Shown here one piece after another: positions 25,790-34,969 of a DNA stretch of 64,000 nt (the first letter of the stretch is position 1; each line of letters begins with the position of its first letter). Origin of the DNA: Varibaculum timonense_A. Lineage in GTDB: Bacteria; Actinomycetota; Actinomycetes; Actinomycetales; Actinomycetaceae. The DNA lies in NCBI RefSeq assembly GCF_027694345.1, contig NZ_JAQEVU010000006.1, positions 124,001 to 188,000 on the forward strand, read 5' to 3'. The notes under the pieces are model-generated. The model searched no databases, was not told the DNA's origin, and saw nothing but the letters and a program-made list of their open reading frames with translations. A program made the position numbers and the translations under genes.

Positions 25790-27194
25790 GACTTTCACCT
25801 CCCGCTCGTTTATGTTGCTGACGTGCAATAACGGCTTCGAGTTCGGCAGTGTCGATAACTCCGCTTTCCCGAGAAGCCGGTCGGCGCGCTTCATTAGAGA
25901 TTCGTAGCAGTAACGCCAAAATTACCCAGTTGGCTACCAGAGAAGAACCCCCGGCCGCTACGAAGGGCAGAGTTAGCCCAGTAGAAGGAATTACTCGAGT
26001 AATCCCGCCGACCACCACAAATACTTGGAATCCAATGGTGAAAGCAAATCCGGTTGCCAGAAGTTTTCCAAACCCATCTTTAACTGTAAGTGCGGTGCGC
26101 ATCCCTCGCTCCACAAACACTAAATACAGGGCAAGGATAGCGAGCGTCCCGGTTAATCCCAGTTCCTCACCGAGGGAGGCAAACACAAAGTCGGAGTTGG
26201 CGAAAGGGGTAAGAGAAGGAGACCCCTGTGCCCAACCGGTACCGATGATTCCCCCATCTGCCATGCCAAACAGCCCCGAAACTAGCTGTCCGGAGCCTCC
26301 AATAGTGCGGGAGTAGATTTCAGGTTCGAGGGCGTGCAGCCAGACATCGATTCGTGCCTGGACGTGCGAGAAAAGGCGAGATGCAATGAAAACTGCCGGG
26401 GTAAACAAGATTGCCCCGATTAGAAGCCAGGAAGTTTGATTAGTAGCCACATAAAGCATTGCTACAAATAGCCCGAAGATAAGTAAGGAAGTACCTAGGT
26501 CGCGTTCAAAAACCAAAATCATAATCGAGGCTGCCCAGACTACTACTAAGGGGCCTAAATCGCGCAGACGTGGCAGACGCATTCCCAGTAGGGATTTACC
26601 TCCCTGGATAAGAGCATCGCGGCGGGAAGTTAAATATCCCGCGAAAAAAATCGCTAAACAAATTTTGGCTATTTCGGAAGGTTGAATAGAAAATCCGATG
26701 TTTATCCAGATGCGAGCCCCATTAATAGTGCGCCCAATAATCGGGGCTAGGGGAAGTAGCAGTAATACGATGGCTAGCAACATCGAAAGGTAGGTGTAGT
26801 TGCGTAATTTGCGGTAGTCGCGAACCACAGCCAGCGTAATAATCATCAACACTACGCCTAGCAGTGTGAATAGTGCCTGCTTGAAACCAATATAGAAGAT
26901 GGAATCTGGACCGTATGCTAAATCGAGGCGGTAAATCATCACCAAACCGATACCATTTAGCGCTAAAACCGCAGGGAGGAGCAGAGGGTCGGCATAGGGA
27001 GCTAGGAAACGAACTGCGAAGTGGGTTGCCAGCGCAAATGCCGCTAAAACACTCATATGCAGGATAAAGGAGGTGGGGAGAGCGCCGGTGCGATTAACGT
27101 TTATCGATAAGTACCCTAAAAAACACAATGCTAAAGCCATGATGATTAGCAGCATCTCGGCCAGGCGACCGGTGGGATGTTTAATTCTTGACAA
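25773..27194 (-). CDS. rodA: SEDS-family peptidoglycan glycosyltransferase RodA/FtsW
   Basis: 473 residues, about 12 membrane helices. Family signatures present: SIQPSEIAKICLAIF (about 170), FERDLGTSLLIF (about 227) and GLTLPFVAAGGSSL (about 420). SEDS proteins polymerise glycan strands and work with a class B penicillin-binding protein, here the next gene. The start is TTG with GGAGGG upstream. The hydrophilic C-terminal 40 residues are cytoplasmic. Confidence 0.96.
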   Translation of the reverse strand: MSRIKHPTGRLAEMLLIIMALALCFLGYLSINVNRTGALPTSFILHMSVLAAFALATHFAVRFLAPYADPLLLPAVLALNGIGLVMIYRLDLAYGPDSIFYIGFKQALFTLLGVVLMIITLAVVRDYRKLRNYTYLSMLLAIVLLLLPLAPIIGRTINGARIWINIGFSIQPSEIAKICLAIFFAGYLTSRRDALIQGGKSLLGMRLPRLRDLGPLVVVWAASIMILVFERDLGTSLLIFGLFVAMLYVATNQTSWLLIGAILFTPAVFIASRLFSHVQARIDVWLHALEPEIYSRTIGGSGQLVSGLFGMADGGIIGTGWAQGSPSLTPFANSDFVFASLGEELGLTGTLAILALYLVFVERGMRTALTVKDGFGKLLATGFAFTIGFQVFVVVGGITRVIPSTGLTLPFVAAGGSSLVANWVILALLLRISNEARRPASRESGVIDTAELEAVIARQQHKRAGGESLESTD

Positions 27195-27257
27195 CGGCTT
27201 TCCCTCCTTTCCTATGCATATATTTCTTGTTGGAAACAGTAATTGGTCGCAGCTAAC

Positions 27258-28472
27258 TTAAATGGAGATAGCTGGGGTTTTCGCTTGTCCAGCAGTCGTT
27301 GAGGTTTCAACGAGCGGTGCGGAAGTGGCAGGTAGGCTCACTTGCGAAACCGTGACTGCTGATTCAGGTAGTGACGTACTGGAACGTTGCGACAAGCCAT
27401 ACCATAGCGCACAGGCAAACAGAGCAATCAGGAAGATTATCCCCACAATCACTCCGATGGCTCTGCCCCAACGGAATTTAGGAGCCGAATTCTTATCGGT
27501 TAATGATTCTGTCGGCACCGCTGCTTGCGCTTGCTCCAAAACAGAATCCGCAGTTTCGTCCTCGGCGCTAGTTTTAGAGGACGAAATGCTGCTTCCGGAG
27601 GACGAAGCGGGGGAATCTAAATCAGTGGTAAGGGCATCGGGATTGCTGGATTCCGCGACCGGCATCGATTCATCGTGTTGGCAACGCACCTGTTGAAGCC
27701 GGTCAGTGGCGGCTGCCCCCACAACTTCTGGCTCATCTTGGTCGGGATTCTCGACAATTTCGGCGACTACGCAGGTAACGTTGTCAGGACCGCCTGCTTT
27801 CAAGGCGAGTTCCACTAATGATTCACAGGCTTGTTTCGGGCTCTCGCTGCGGTAGAGAACCTTACCGATGGTTTGACCGGAGACGAATCCGCATAAACCA
27901 TCTGAGCATAGTAACCAGCGGTCGCCAACAGTGAACTCGGGATGAGATTCATCCAGGGTAACGTCCTCTTGAGAATCTCCCAATACTCTCAGCAGAACTG
28001 AGCGTTGCGGATGGTTTTCAGCCTGGTCAGGGGTGAGCTGACCGGTATCAACCAGATATTGAACAAAAGAATGATCGTTAGTCATTTGTCGCAGTTCCCC
28101 GCCGCGCAGCCGGTAGGCACGTGAATCCCCGATATGGGTCATGGTCAGGTCGTTTTCACTGCGGCGAATCGCTATACAGGTGGTTCCCAGTCCCGCGAGA
28201 GCTGGGTCTTGCGTAGAGCGTTCGCATAGCTCCTGATGAGCTTCGTTGATTGCATCCCGCAAGCTGTCGAGTGCCTGTTCGGGATTATCGGCTGGGCAGT
28301 CTAGACCACGTAAATGGTCTATAGCGATTGAGGAGGCTATGTCGCCACCGGCCGGACCACCCATTCCGTCTGCTAATACCAGCAGATTCGGGCCGGCATA
28401 GCCAGAATCCTGATTAGACTGGCGGATTTTGCCGATATTGGACAGGGCGGCATATTTGAATCCGAGGCTCAT
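27258..28472 (-). CDS. pstP: PP2C-family protein phosphatase PstP
   Basis: 404 residues. The phosphatase domain (about 1-235) has the metal motifs SNQDSGY, ADGMGG and SDGLCGFV; a Ser-rich linker follows, a membrane helix at about 335-357 and an extracellular tail of about 45 residues. PstP removes phosphates set by PknA/PknB. It overlaps fhaB by ATGA and lies 63 bp before rodA. Shorter than M. tuberculosis PstP (about 514), chiefly in the outside domain. Confidence 0.96.
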   Translation of the reverse strand: MSLGFKYAALSNIGKIRQSNQDSGYAGPNLLVLADGMGGPAGGDIASSIAIDHLRGLDCPADNPEQALDSLRDAINEAHQELCERSTQDPALAGLGTTCIAIRRSENDLTMTHIGDSRAYRLRGGELRQMTNDHSFVQYLVDTGQLTPDQAENHPQRSVLLRVLGDSQEDVTLDESHPEFTVGDRWLLCSDGLCGFVSGQTIGKVLYRSESPKQACESLVELALKAGGPDNVTCVVAEIVENPDQDEPEVVGAAATDRLQQVRCQHDESMPVAESSNPDALTTDLDSPASSSGSSISSSKTSAEDETADSVLEQAQAAVPTESLTDKNSAPKFRWGRAIGVIVGIIFLIALFACALWYGLSQRSSTSLPESAVTVSQVSLPATSAPLVETSTTAGQAKTPAISI

Positions 28473-28972
28473 CTAGTTAACTCCATTGTTGTTTGTCCAA
28501 TCCGCACCGTCATGCCGGGCTTAAATGGCTGGGCAACGGTGAGGCGTTTACTGTCGATATACGTTCCGTTGGTTGAATTGAGATCTTCAATAAACCATTG
28601 CCCGTCGTTGTGGTAAATGCGGGCGTGTCTGTTGGAAGCATAAGAATCTTGCAGGGGAACGGTGCAATCCGCAGAGCGCCCTAGCAAGATGGGTTGTCCA
28701 TCCAATTTGAGACGATTTCCCGCTAAAGTTCCGCCGGTGAAAGCTAAGTAACGTGCTTTAGTGATACCTGTCTTTTTCCGGCTCTTCGATTCTTTGGCGT
28801 CCTTAGCGCGGGAGGGACGTACGCGAGAGGATGGGGTTTTCGTCCTAGCAGAAGCGGCCAGGGTAATATCGCGGCGCAGCACTAATACCATTCCGATTAC
28901 CAGCAGCCACAATAGGGCTACGAAACCGAATCGCAAAATAGTGTATAAAAGTCCTACTGCCACAGTTACCAC
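28469..28972 (-). CDS. fhaB: FHA-domain protein FhaB/FipA
   Basis: 167 residues. An N-terminal membrane helix (about 4-32) precedes a basic linker and one FHA domain (about 85-165) with the phosphothreonine-binding pattern GRSADC, SNRHARI, NSTNGT. FhaB/FipA links kinase signalling to the division machinery. It abuts fhaA and overlaps pstP by 4 bases. Confidence 0.95.
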   Translation of the reverse strand: MVTVAVGLLYTILRFGFVALLWLLVIGMVLVLRRDITLAASARTKTPSSRVRPSRAKDAKESKSRKKTGITKARYLAFTGGTLAGNRLKLDGQPILLGRSADCTVPLQDSYASNRHARIYHNDGQWFIEDLNSTNGTYIDSKRLTVAQPFKPGMTVRIGQTTMELTR

Positions 28973-29671
28973 CTAGTATTCATCTACACTTGATGTCCAA
29001 AATAGCAGGTGGGTGCGACCGATAGTTATTTCGTTACCGTCTAGGAGAGTGGCTGCACTGATACGGTGACCTTCTACATAGGAGCCGTTAGTTGAACCCA
29101 AATCAGTGGCGATTACCCCCTGGGGAGTGATTCGCAGTTCCAGGTGACGGCGGGATACTCCCGGGTCATGTACCACAATGTCAGCTTCGGATCCTCTGCC
29201 AATCACCGTTACTGGTTCGGTTAGCAGCCACTGTTGCCCCTCGATGTCAATAATTGGGTGGGAGGGGCTAGCGCTGGCAGTTGTGACCGGCGCGGCCGGG
29301 CCGCGCCGGATAGCATTATCGATTTGTAGTTCCCCTAACGGTTGGTCACCGGTAGAAAAAGCCACTTCTACCGGTCCGACAAACACGTAGCTCTGTTCGG
29401 TGGCATACATGGTTGCGTCTTGAGCTAACTCTTCCGCTAACACTTGGGAGTTAGCATCCGTTACTGATTGGAAGTCTTTTTGATTAAGTAGAACTTGATA
29501 CTCGTTCGGTACTACTACCCGACCATCGTTCAAGGTGGCGCGAGAGTTGTCCATACTTTCACGGATTGCCGTCTTTATGTCTACGGCTTTAATCGAGCTG
29601 GCGAACATCTTCGAAAAGGGGGCGTTCACCCCCTGAGATACGGCTTTCTCGAAGCGGTCAACCACTCCCAT
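28973..29671 (-). CDS. fhaA: FHA-domain protein FhaA, short form
   Basis: 232 residues: the DUF3662 N-terminal domain (about 1-125; GVVDRFEKAVSQGVNAPFSKMF), a very short linker, and an FHA domain (about 145-230; GRGSEADIV, SRRHLEL, GSTNGS). M. tuberculosis FhaA is about 527 residues with a long disordered linker; here that linker is nearly absent. It is the first gene of the seven-gene minus-strand operon. FhaA binds the phosphorylated lipid II flippase partner in other species. Confidence 0.93.
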   Translation of the reverse strand: MGVVDRFEKAVSQGVNAPFSKMFASSIKAVDIKTAIRESMDNSRATLNDGRVVVPNEYQVLLNQKDFQSVTDANSQVLAEELAQDATMYATEQSYVFVGPVEVAFSTGDQPLGELQIDNAIRRGPAAPVTTASASPSHPIIDIEGQQWLLTEPVTVIGRGSEADIVVHDPGVSRRHLELRITPQGVIATDLGSTNGSYVEGHRISAATLLDGNEITIGRTHLLFWTSSVDEY

Positions 29672-29944
29672 ATTTTCGTCCTCTCCTGTAAATAACAGTT
29701 CTATAGGTGGTGTTGCCGGGTGGTTTCACTGACAGAAAGAGTCGGTAAAATCATTTGTCGGTAGACACACCTAACTTCAAGGTTAATAGAAAAATGGTGA
29801 ATAAGTATTATCGCAGGGCAAATAGATGAAAATGCGCAACTTTTCTTGTGAAACGTAACGCCTTTTGTCTGTGGGCTTGCTCCGGTCTTTAGTTTCGGGG
29901 TAGATTTCTATTCGTGGTTCAGCGTCCGGTGACGTTAAACCTAA

Positions 29945-30033
29945 GCGCAAGTGGCGGAATTGGTAGACGCGCACGGTTCAGGTCCGTGTGCCCTTTACCG
30001 GGCATGGGGGTTCAAGTCCCCCCTTGCGCACCA
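29945..30033 (+). tRNA. tRNA-Leu (CAG)
   Basis: Class II cloverleaf: acceptor GCGCAAG (29945-29951) pairs with CTTGCGC (30023-30029); anticodon CAG at 29979-29981; long variable arm TGCCCTTTACCGGGCA; CCA is encoded at 30031-30033. Confidence 0.96.
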
Positions 30034-30137
30034 GGTCTTAAGCTTTGACCAGGGTGAATAGGGTGGTATCTAGGCTAAGAACCCTCCCTTTGGTTCTAAG
30101 GTTTCTCCCCGCAATCAGTCTTCTGCGCTAACTCGTC

Positions 30138-30641
30138 CTAATCATCCACAAAGGCACAGGTGTGGGTGCCGGAAGCGGTAAGTTTGCCGTCCTCGGAAAA
30201 AATCTTTAAAAAATAAGTTGCTAGGGTGCGCCCGCTTTGAGCTAAGGTCGCAACGCAAAACACCCTACCCGCAAGCGCCGGACGGTGGTGAGTAACAAAA
30301 ATATTGGAACCAACCGCGTGCTTTCCGGCAGGTGCTACATAGTTCGCGGCTAAAGAGCCGGTAGTTTCCCCGAGTACCGCGTTCGCTCCGCCATGCAGTA
30401 CCCCCAAAGTCTGACGGTTTCCCTCTACCGGCATCGAACAAATCATTACCTGCCCACCCAGGTGGTGAAAGCTTATCCCCATTGATTCGATAAGTTGAGC
30501 TTTAGCAGAGGGACATCTAGCTGAAACATCAGGTAGGGAAAGAAAGAACTGAGAAGTTTGGGTGGGGTTATTGAAATCCGGTAGCACAATCGGGGTGTCT
30601 ACTTCATCGCGGTAAACCAATTTTTTATGCATAATCCTCAT
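30138..30641 (-). CDS. PaaI-type hotdog-fold thioesterase
   Basis: 167 residues; GVLHGGANAVLGETTGSLAANY (about 93) is the hotdog active-site helix, with HGG and the catalytic acid in GET. The family hydrolyses acyl-CoA thioesters such as 1,4-dihydroxy-2-naphthoyl-CoA or aryl-acetyl-CoA. The N-terminal 45 residues are an extension lacking in the smallest members. Start at 30641 or 30632 (Met4); no strong ribosome-binding site decides. Confidence 0.88.
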   Translation of the reverse strand: MRIMHKKLVYRDEVDTPIVLPDFNNPTQTSQFFLSLPDVSARCPSAKAQLIESMGISFHHLGGQVMICSMPVEGNRQTLGVLHGGANAVLGETTGSLAANYVAPAGKHAVGSNIFVTHHRPALAGRVFCVATLAQSGRTLATYFLKIFSEDGKLTASGTHTCAFVDD

Positions 30642-30854
30642 TCTATTGTTTGTGCTGAGACAAGATTAACTATTACCCCTGGTCTGTTGCCTGTGCTTTT
30701 GCGGTGATTTTATCTCCGCGCCTTGCGGGAATACACTGGTATCCTGACCGTACATACGCAGATTGATAGTTTTCAAAGCGGCATCTGCCGGGCAATAACC
30801 TAAAGTCAGGTGCAGTCCAGAAAATATGCAATCTCTACAGGTAACAGAGGCAAA

Positions 30855-32336
30855 ATGTCTACTAACGATCAGATTTCCCCAAATCAAGAACACTCCAATT
30901 CTGCTGAGCTAAGCAATAAGAGTTCCAAAACCACGAAAACAAGTCGAGCCGGAGCTACTAAAGCCTCCCTATGGAAACTACATGGTGATGGACGTACGAT
31001 TGCGCCGGGCGAAGTGGTGATGCCCAATGAGCGGCTAAGCTGGTCGCGTACTACCGGTATCGGTATGCAACATATCGTTGCCATGTTCGGCGCTACTTTT
31101 CTAGTGCCACTATTAACCGGATTTGACCCCTCAACCACTTTGTTCTTCACTGGTTGTGGCACGCTGTTATTCATACTTATCACCGCTGGTCGCCTCCCCT
31201 CATATTTGGGGTCTTCTTTCGCGTTAATCGCTCCCATCGGGGCTGTCACCATGTATGACCCGCAAGCGGGAATTCCTCTAGACGGAGCAAAGCAGTCTCT
31301 GGCTCAAGGCGGAGTTATCTCGGTTGGTATTCTATTAGCCCTGGTTGGCTTGATTGTGCATTTTGCGGGGTCAGGATGGATAGACAAACTGATGCCTCCG
31401 ATTGTTACTGGCGCGATTGTTTCCTTGATTGGTTTCAACCTCGCCCCCAGTGCCTGGAATAACGTTAAACAGGCTCCCATTACCGCCACGGTCACTATTG
31501 TGACTATCTTGCTGGTAACCGTACTTTTCAAAGGAATTATTGGGCGCTTGTCTATCCTGATTGGAGTGCTGGTCGGATACGGTTGCGCAATTGTTCGCGA
31601 AGAGGTCGATTTTGCAGCTATCGGAGCGGCAAAAGTAGTGGGATTACCGGCTTTCCATGCTCCAGCTTTTGAACCAAAGTATTTGGGACTATTCCTGCCG
31701 GTAGTTTTAGTGCTGATTGCAGAAAACATTGGTCACGTTAAATCGGTATCCGCGATGACCGGACAGAATCTTGATGATTTAACCGGTAGGGCGCTACTCG
31801 CAGATGGGGTTGCTACCGTACTGGCTGGCTGTGGTGGAGGTTCAGGAACCACCACCTATGCCGAGAATATCGGAGTTATGGCTGCAACCCGGGTCTATGC
31901 AACGGTTGCCTATATTATTGCTGCCTGCGGCGCGTTGGCCTTATCTTTACTGCCAAAGTTCGGGGCTGCTATTGCCACCATTCCCGCCGGGGTGTTAGGC
32001 GGGGCTGCCACGGTACTTTACGGAATGATTGGGATGCTGGGGGTTCGTATCTGGGTACAAAACAAGGTGGATTTTGCTGACCCGGTGAACCTAAATACTG
32101 CGGCAGTCGCAATGGTTTTAGCAATCGCTAACTACACTTTGGTAGCTGGTGGAGCCACGTTTGAAGGAATCGCTTTAGGCTCGTTCGGGGCAATCATCAT
32201 TTACCATGTGATGCGGGCAATCTCGAAAGTGCGGGGTACTTTCCTAGAACAGGCTTCTCCGGCATCTGCTCCCGCCGGAACTGACTTAAAGTCACGTTCC
32301 TATGAAAAGCGGGTAGCGTCCTCGGTAGAAGATTAA
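30855..32336 (+). CDS. Uracil/xanthine permease (NCS2 family)
   Basis: 493 residues with about 14 membrane helices. Near the N-terminus is PNERLSWSRTTGIGMQHIVAMF and later AENIGHVKSVSAMTGQN, which carries the substrate-binding Glu of UraA-type transporters, and GGGSGTTTYAENIGV. It imports uracil or a related base with protons. The start at 30855 is chosen for AGAGG 4 bases upstream; an in-frame ATG at 30810 has no such site. The hydrophilic Ser/Thr/Lys-rich first 45 residues are unusual for the family. Confidence 0.9.
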   Translation: MSTNDQISPNQEHSNSAELSNKSSKTTKTSRAGATKASLWKLHGDGRTIAPGEVVMPNERLSWSRTTGIGMQHIVAMFGATFLVPLLTGFDPSTTLFFTGCGTLLFILITAGRLPSYLGSSFALIAPIGAVTMYDPQAGIPLDGAKQSLAQGGVISVGILLALVGLIVHFAGSGWIDKLMPPIVTGAIVSLIGFNLAPSAWNNVKQAPITATVTIVTILLVTVLFKGIIGRLSILIGVLVGYGCAIVREEVDFAAIGAAKVVGLPAFHAPAFEPKYLGLFLPVVLVLIAENIGHVKSVSAMTGQNLDDLTGRALLADGVATVLAGCGGGSGTTTYAENIGVMAATRVYATVAYIIAACGALALSLLPKFGAAIATIPAGVLGGAATVLYGMIGMLGVRIWVQNKVDFADPVNLNTAAVAMVLAIANYTLVAGGATFEGIALGSFGAIIIYHVMRAISKVRGTFLEQASPASAPAGTDLKSRSYEKRVASSVED

Positions 32337-32344
32337 CAGAATTA

Positions 32345-32390
32345 AGATAACCCTCCCCTGTCGGAAAGGACAGGGGAGGGTTATCTTTTA
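32345..32390. terminator. Terminator after the permease gene
   Basis: Arms of 18 bases (32345-32362 and 32369-32386, core CCCTCCCCTGTC) pair perfectly around GGAAAG, followed by TTTTA. It also faces the convergent LytR_C gene. Confidence 0.93.
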
Positions 32391-32409
32391 GCTTTGACCT
32401 TGACTTTGA

Positions 32410-33072
32410 TTAGGCGATTTGCACGAGTTTGCAGCCGTCAATCTTTTCAAGGTCTTTGCTAGCAATCTCTTTGAACTTTTCGAGACTAACCATATCTGAA
32501 TACTGAGAGCCGATAGTTACAGTTACATCGGGAGTGGGGCGCGGATCCATAATGATTTCCGCATCTTCAAAGGCACGCGCCAAAGTGTATGCCACATTAA
32601 CACCGGTAGGGCCAGTAACGATGCGGATATTGCCCTCATAAGAACCGGAACTGATATTTCCGGTATCTTTCACGGTGATGCCACGAGCCTTTAGTTCTTT
32701 AGAGATTTTGCTAGCCAAACCGGAAACATCAGTGCCATTAACAACATGGATTTCCATCTTGTCCAAAGGGAATGCTTTTTCTGAGGTAGGGCAGGGTGTG
32801 TCTCCCGCCTGCGCGTATTGAGGAGCCTGTTTGAAATCATCAAAGAAAGGGAACGGGACAATTCCAAATCCCACCAGGATAGAAATCACCAACAGAACTG
32901 TCATTACCGAACCGATAACCGTAAAAACCATGGTTTCTCGTTGCTGACGGCGACGAACATAGCGCTGATAAGGAGTTAAGTTATCCGGCGGGTTAGAGCT
33001 TTCCGGCTCTGCTTGCAGTTTTGACTGTTTAGCATCTGGGGTACTGCTGGGGCTTACCTGCGTTTGATTCAT
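32410..33072 (-). CDS. LytR_C-domain membrane protein
   Basis: 220 residues. A hydrophilic cytoplasmic N-terminus (about 1-47), a membrane helix (about 48-72), then an outside LytR C-terminal domain with MEIHVVNGTDVSGLASKISK (about 107). This domain accompanies wall-polymer ligases or stands alone in actinobacteria; function when alone is unknown. It is divergent from the CydD-like gene. Confidence 0.85.
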   Translation of the reverse strand: MNQTQVSPSSTPDAKQSKLQAEPESSNPPDNLTPYQRYVRRRQQRETMVFTVIGSVMTVLLVISILVGFGIVPFPFFDDFKQAPQYAQAGDTPCPTSEKAFPLDKMEIHVVNGTDVSGLASKISKELKARGITVKDTGNISSGSYEGNIRIVTGPTGVNVAYTLARAFEDAEIIMDPRPTPDVTVTIGSQYSDMVSLEKFKEIASKDLEKIDGCKLVQIA

Positions 33073-33178
33073 GCTTGCTACTTTACCTCTCCTAGGGGTA
33101 GCTGCGGTTAGGTGGGTACTGTCTGGGCGCTAAAACTAGTAAGGTTAAGCCAGAAAACCCACTGAACTAGAGGATTAC

Positions 33179-34969
33179 ATGGCGAAGAAACTCTCACTTT
33201 CTGGTCCCGCAGGGATAGTAGCGATTGTTACCTCTGTGATGCTTACTTTGGTTTCGGTTCTACTGGCGGCGGGTTTTACGGTTCTAGTTGGTTATACCCT
33301 GGCACAGGCGTTTTCAGGCAAGAGCATATCGGGGCAGCTAGGGGGACTATTTTTCCTTGCCATCGGGATGGGAGGATGCGAGAGTCTGCGAGTAGCGATT
33401 GAGCAGCGCTGCCAGCTTAGTGAACAGGAAGCGCTACAGTCCCGGCTGTTGTGGCATATTTTCCGCATCGGACCGGGAATTCTTGCCCAACGCCGGGTAG
33501 GTTCCCTAATCGACATGATGACTGCGGGGACGGAAAAAATTGAGCGCTACCGGCAAGGCTTTCTGGGCAGCATGATTGGTTCGATGCTTACCCCACCGCT
33601 GGTGTTAGTGTTGATGGCACTATTTATTGACCCGATTTGTGCGTTGGTTCTGTTAGCTTTTGTCCCGCTAGTTCCTCTAATTATTTTTGTTTTCTCCAAA
33701 CTGACTCGCAAAGTATCAGGTAAATCTCGTAGGCAACGTAACCAGCTGGCAGCAGCCTATTTGGATACTATTTCCGGCCTGGAAACCCTTACCCTAGTGG
33801 GAGCGAGCGAGGTTCAAGGGAAAAAACTAGCCGCTGCCGGGGAGAAAAACCGGCTCTCTACTATGCGCCTGCTGGCAGCAAATCAGCTAATCCTGCTGGT
33901 TATTGACATGGGTTTTAATCTGTTGTTGCTGACGAGTGGATTTGCTCTTTGCCTTTGGAGGGTTCTGTCAGGTGCTTGGGGAATCGGGGTTGGCCTGATA
34001 GCGCCGATGGTTTCTATGTTGGGGCTTACGCTGCTGCTTTTAGAACCAATGAACAATATCGGTGCTTTCTTCTATATTGGGATGGCGGGGAGGGCGAATC
34101 AGCGCCTAGTGCGTCGATTCTTAGGTTCAAAAACCTCCTTAGCAGCTCCAAAAGTATCCCCGGATACGGGTTTGGAATCCTCAGAAAATAGCGACCTAAC
34201 CCGGCGGGAGGCAGAATCGGAGGACGAAGCGCCCGCGAACTCAAAACTTACGTCACCGGTGAACTCGAATCAAAGTGTCAGTTCTGCTGTAGACCCTGAT
34301 TTGCCTCTAATCCAGATGCAAGGGATTAACTTTGCTTACCCTGGCGGCAAGCCCGTCCTCAAAAATCTTGACTTAACGGTGGAAAAGGGAGAATGGGTGG
34401 CAATCTGCGGAGCTTCCGGAGAGGGGAAATCGACCCTCATCGAAATGATAAAAGGCAACCTATTGCCAAATAGCGGTCAAGTTTACCTGCAAGGACAGTC
34501 TTTAACGCCGACTAATCGTGACTGGTTTAGGGCGCGTTCAGCCTTGCTACAGCAAACCACCTGGGTTTTTTCCGGCACAATCCGCTCCAATTTGATGATG
34601 GTAGCTCCGCGAGCCAGCGAAGAGCGCCTATGGGACTGCCTAAAAAAGGTAAAACTAGGAGAAGAAGTGAGGTCTTTCCCGAAAGGGCTAGATACTACGG
34701 TAGGGGAGGACGCCTACGCCCTATCGGGAGGGCAAGCGCAAAGGCTTTCGCTAGCGCGAGCCCTGCTTTCCGAGCGAGATTTATTACTGCTAGACGAACC
34801 AACTTCGCAGATAGATTTAGCATCTGAAGCAGCTATTATTCAGGCGCTCGCGGAAATAGCTAAGGAAAAAACCCTTCTGCTGCTCACGCACCGTGCCAGC
34901 GCCCTGAGATACGCCGACCGCGTCCTCTACCTGAAAGATGGCGCATTGCGGGAGGTGAGCAGTGAATAA
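33179..34969 (+). CDS. ABC exporter subunit, CydD-like
   Basis: 596 residues: six membrane helices (about 10-315), an acidic linker, then the ATPase domain from about 378 with Walker A GASGEGKST, signature LSGGQAQRLSLARAL, Walker B LLLLDEPTSQID and switch His in LLLTHRAS. The membrane part resembles CydD, half of the transporter that exports glutathione or cysteine and supports cytochrome bd assembly. No cydAB genes are in the window, so function is by resemblance only. It overlaps its partner by 8 bases. Confidence 0.85.
   Translation: MAKKLSLSGPAGIVAIVTSVMLTLVSVLLAAGFTVLVGYTLAQAFSGKSISGQLGGLFFLAIGMGGCESLRVAIEQRCQLSEQEALQSRLLWHIFRIGPGILAQRRVGSLIDMMTAGTEKIERYRQGFLGSMIGSMLTPPLVLVLMALFIDPICALVLLAFVPLVPLIIFVFSKLTRKVSGKSRRQRNQLAAAYLDTISGLETLTLVGASEVQGKKLAAAGEKNRLSTMRLLAANQLILLVIDMGFNLLLLTSGFALCLWRVLSGAWGIGVGLIAPMVSMLGLTLLLLEPMNNIGAFFYIGMAGRANQRLVRRFLGSKTSLAAPKVSPDTGLESSENSDLTRREAESEDEAPANSKLTSPVNSNQSVSSAVDPDLPLIQMQGINFAYPGGKPVLKNLDLTVEKGEWVAICGASGEGKSTLIEMIKGNLLPNSGQVYLQGQSLTPTNRDWFRARSALLQQTTWVFSGTIRSNLMMVAPRASEERLWDCLKKVKLGEEVRSFPKGLDTTVGEDAYALSGGQAQRLSLARALLSERDLLLLDEPTSQIDLASEAAIIQALAEIAKEKTLLLLTHRASALRYADRVLYLKDGALREVSSE

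Noticed and set aside
25790..25894. Longer start for PbpA
   Set aside because: It would overlap rodA by over 100 bases; the inner TTG has a strong ribosome-binding site and fits the family N-terminus.
30642..30854. Riboswitch or PyrR site upstream of the uracil permease
   Set aside because: No recognisable purine-riboswitch core or PyrR-binding loop could be found by eye.
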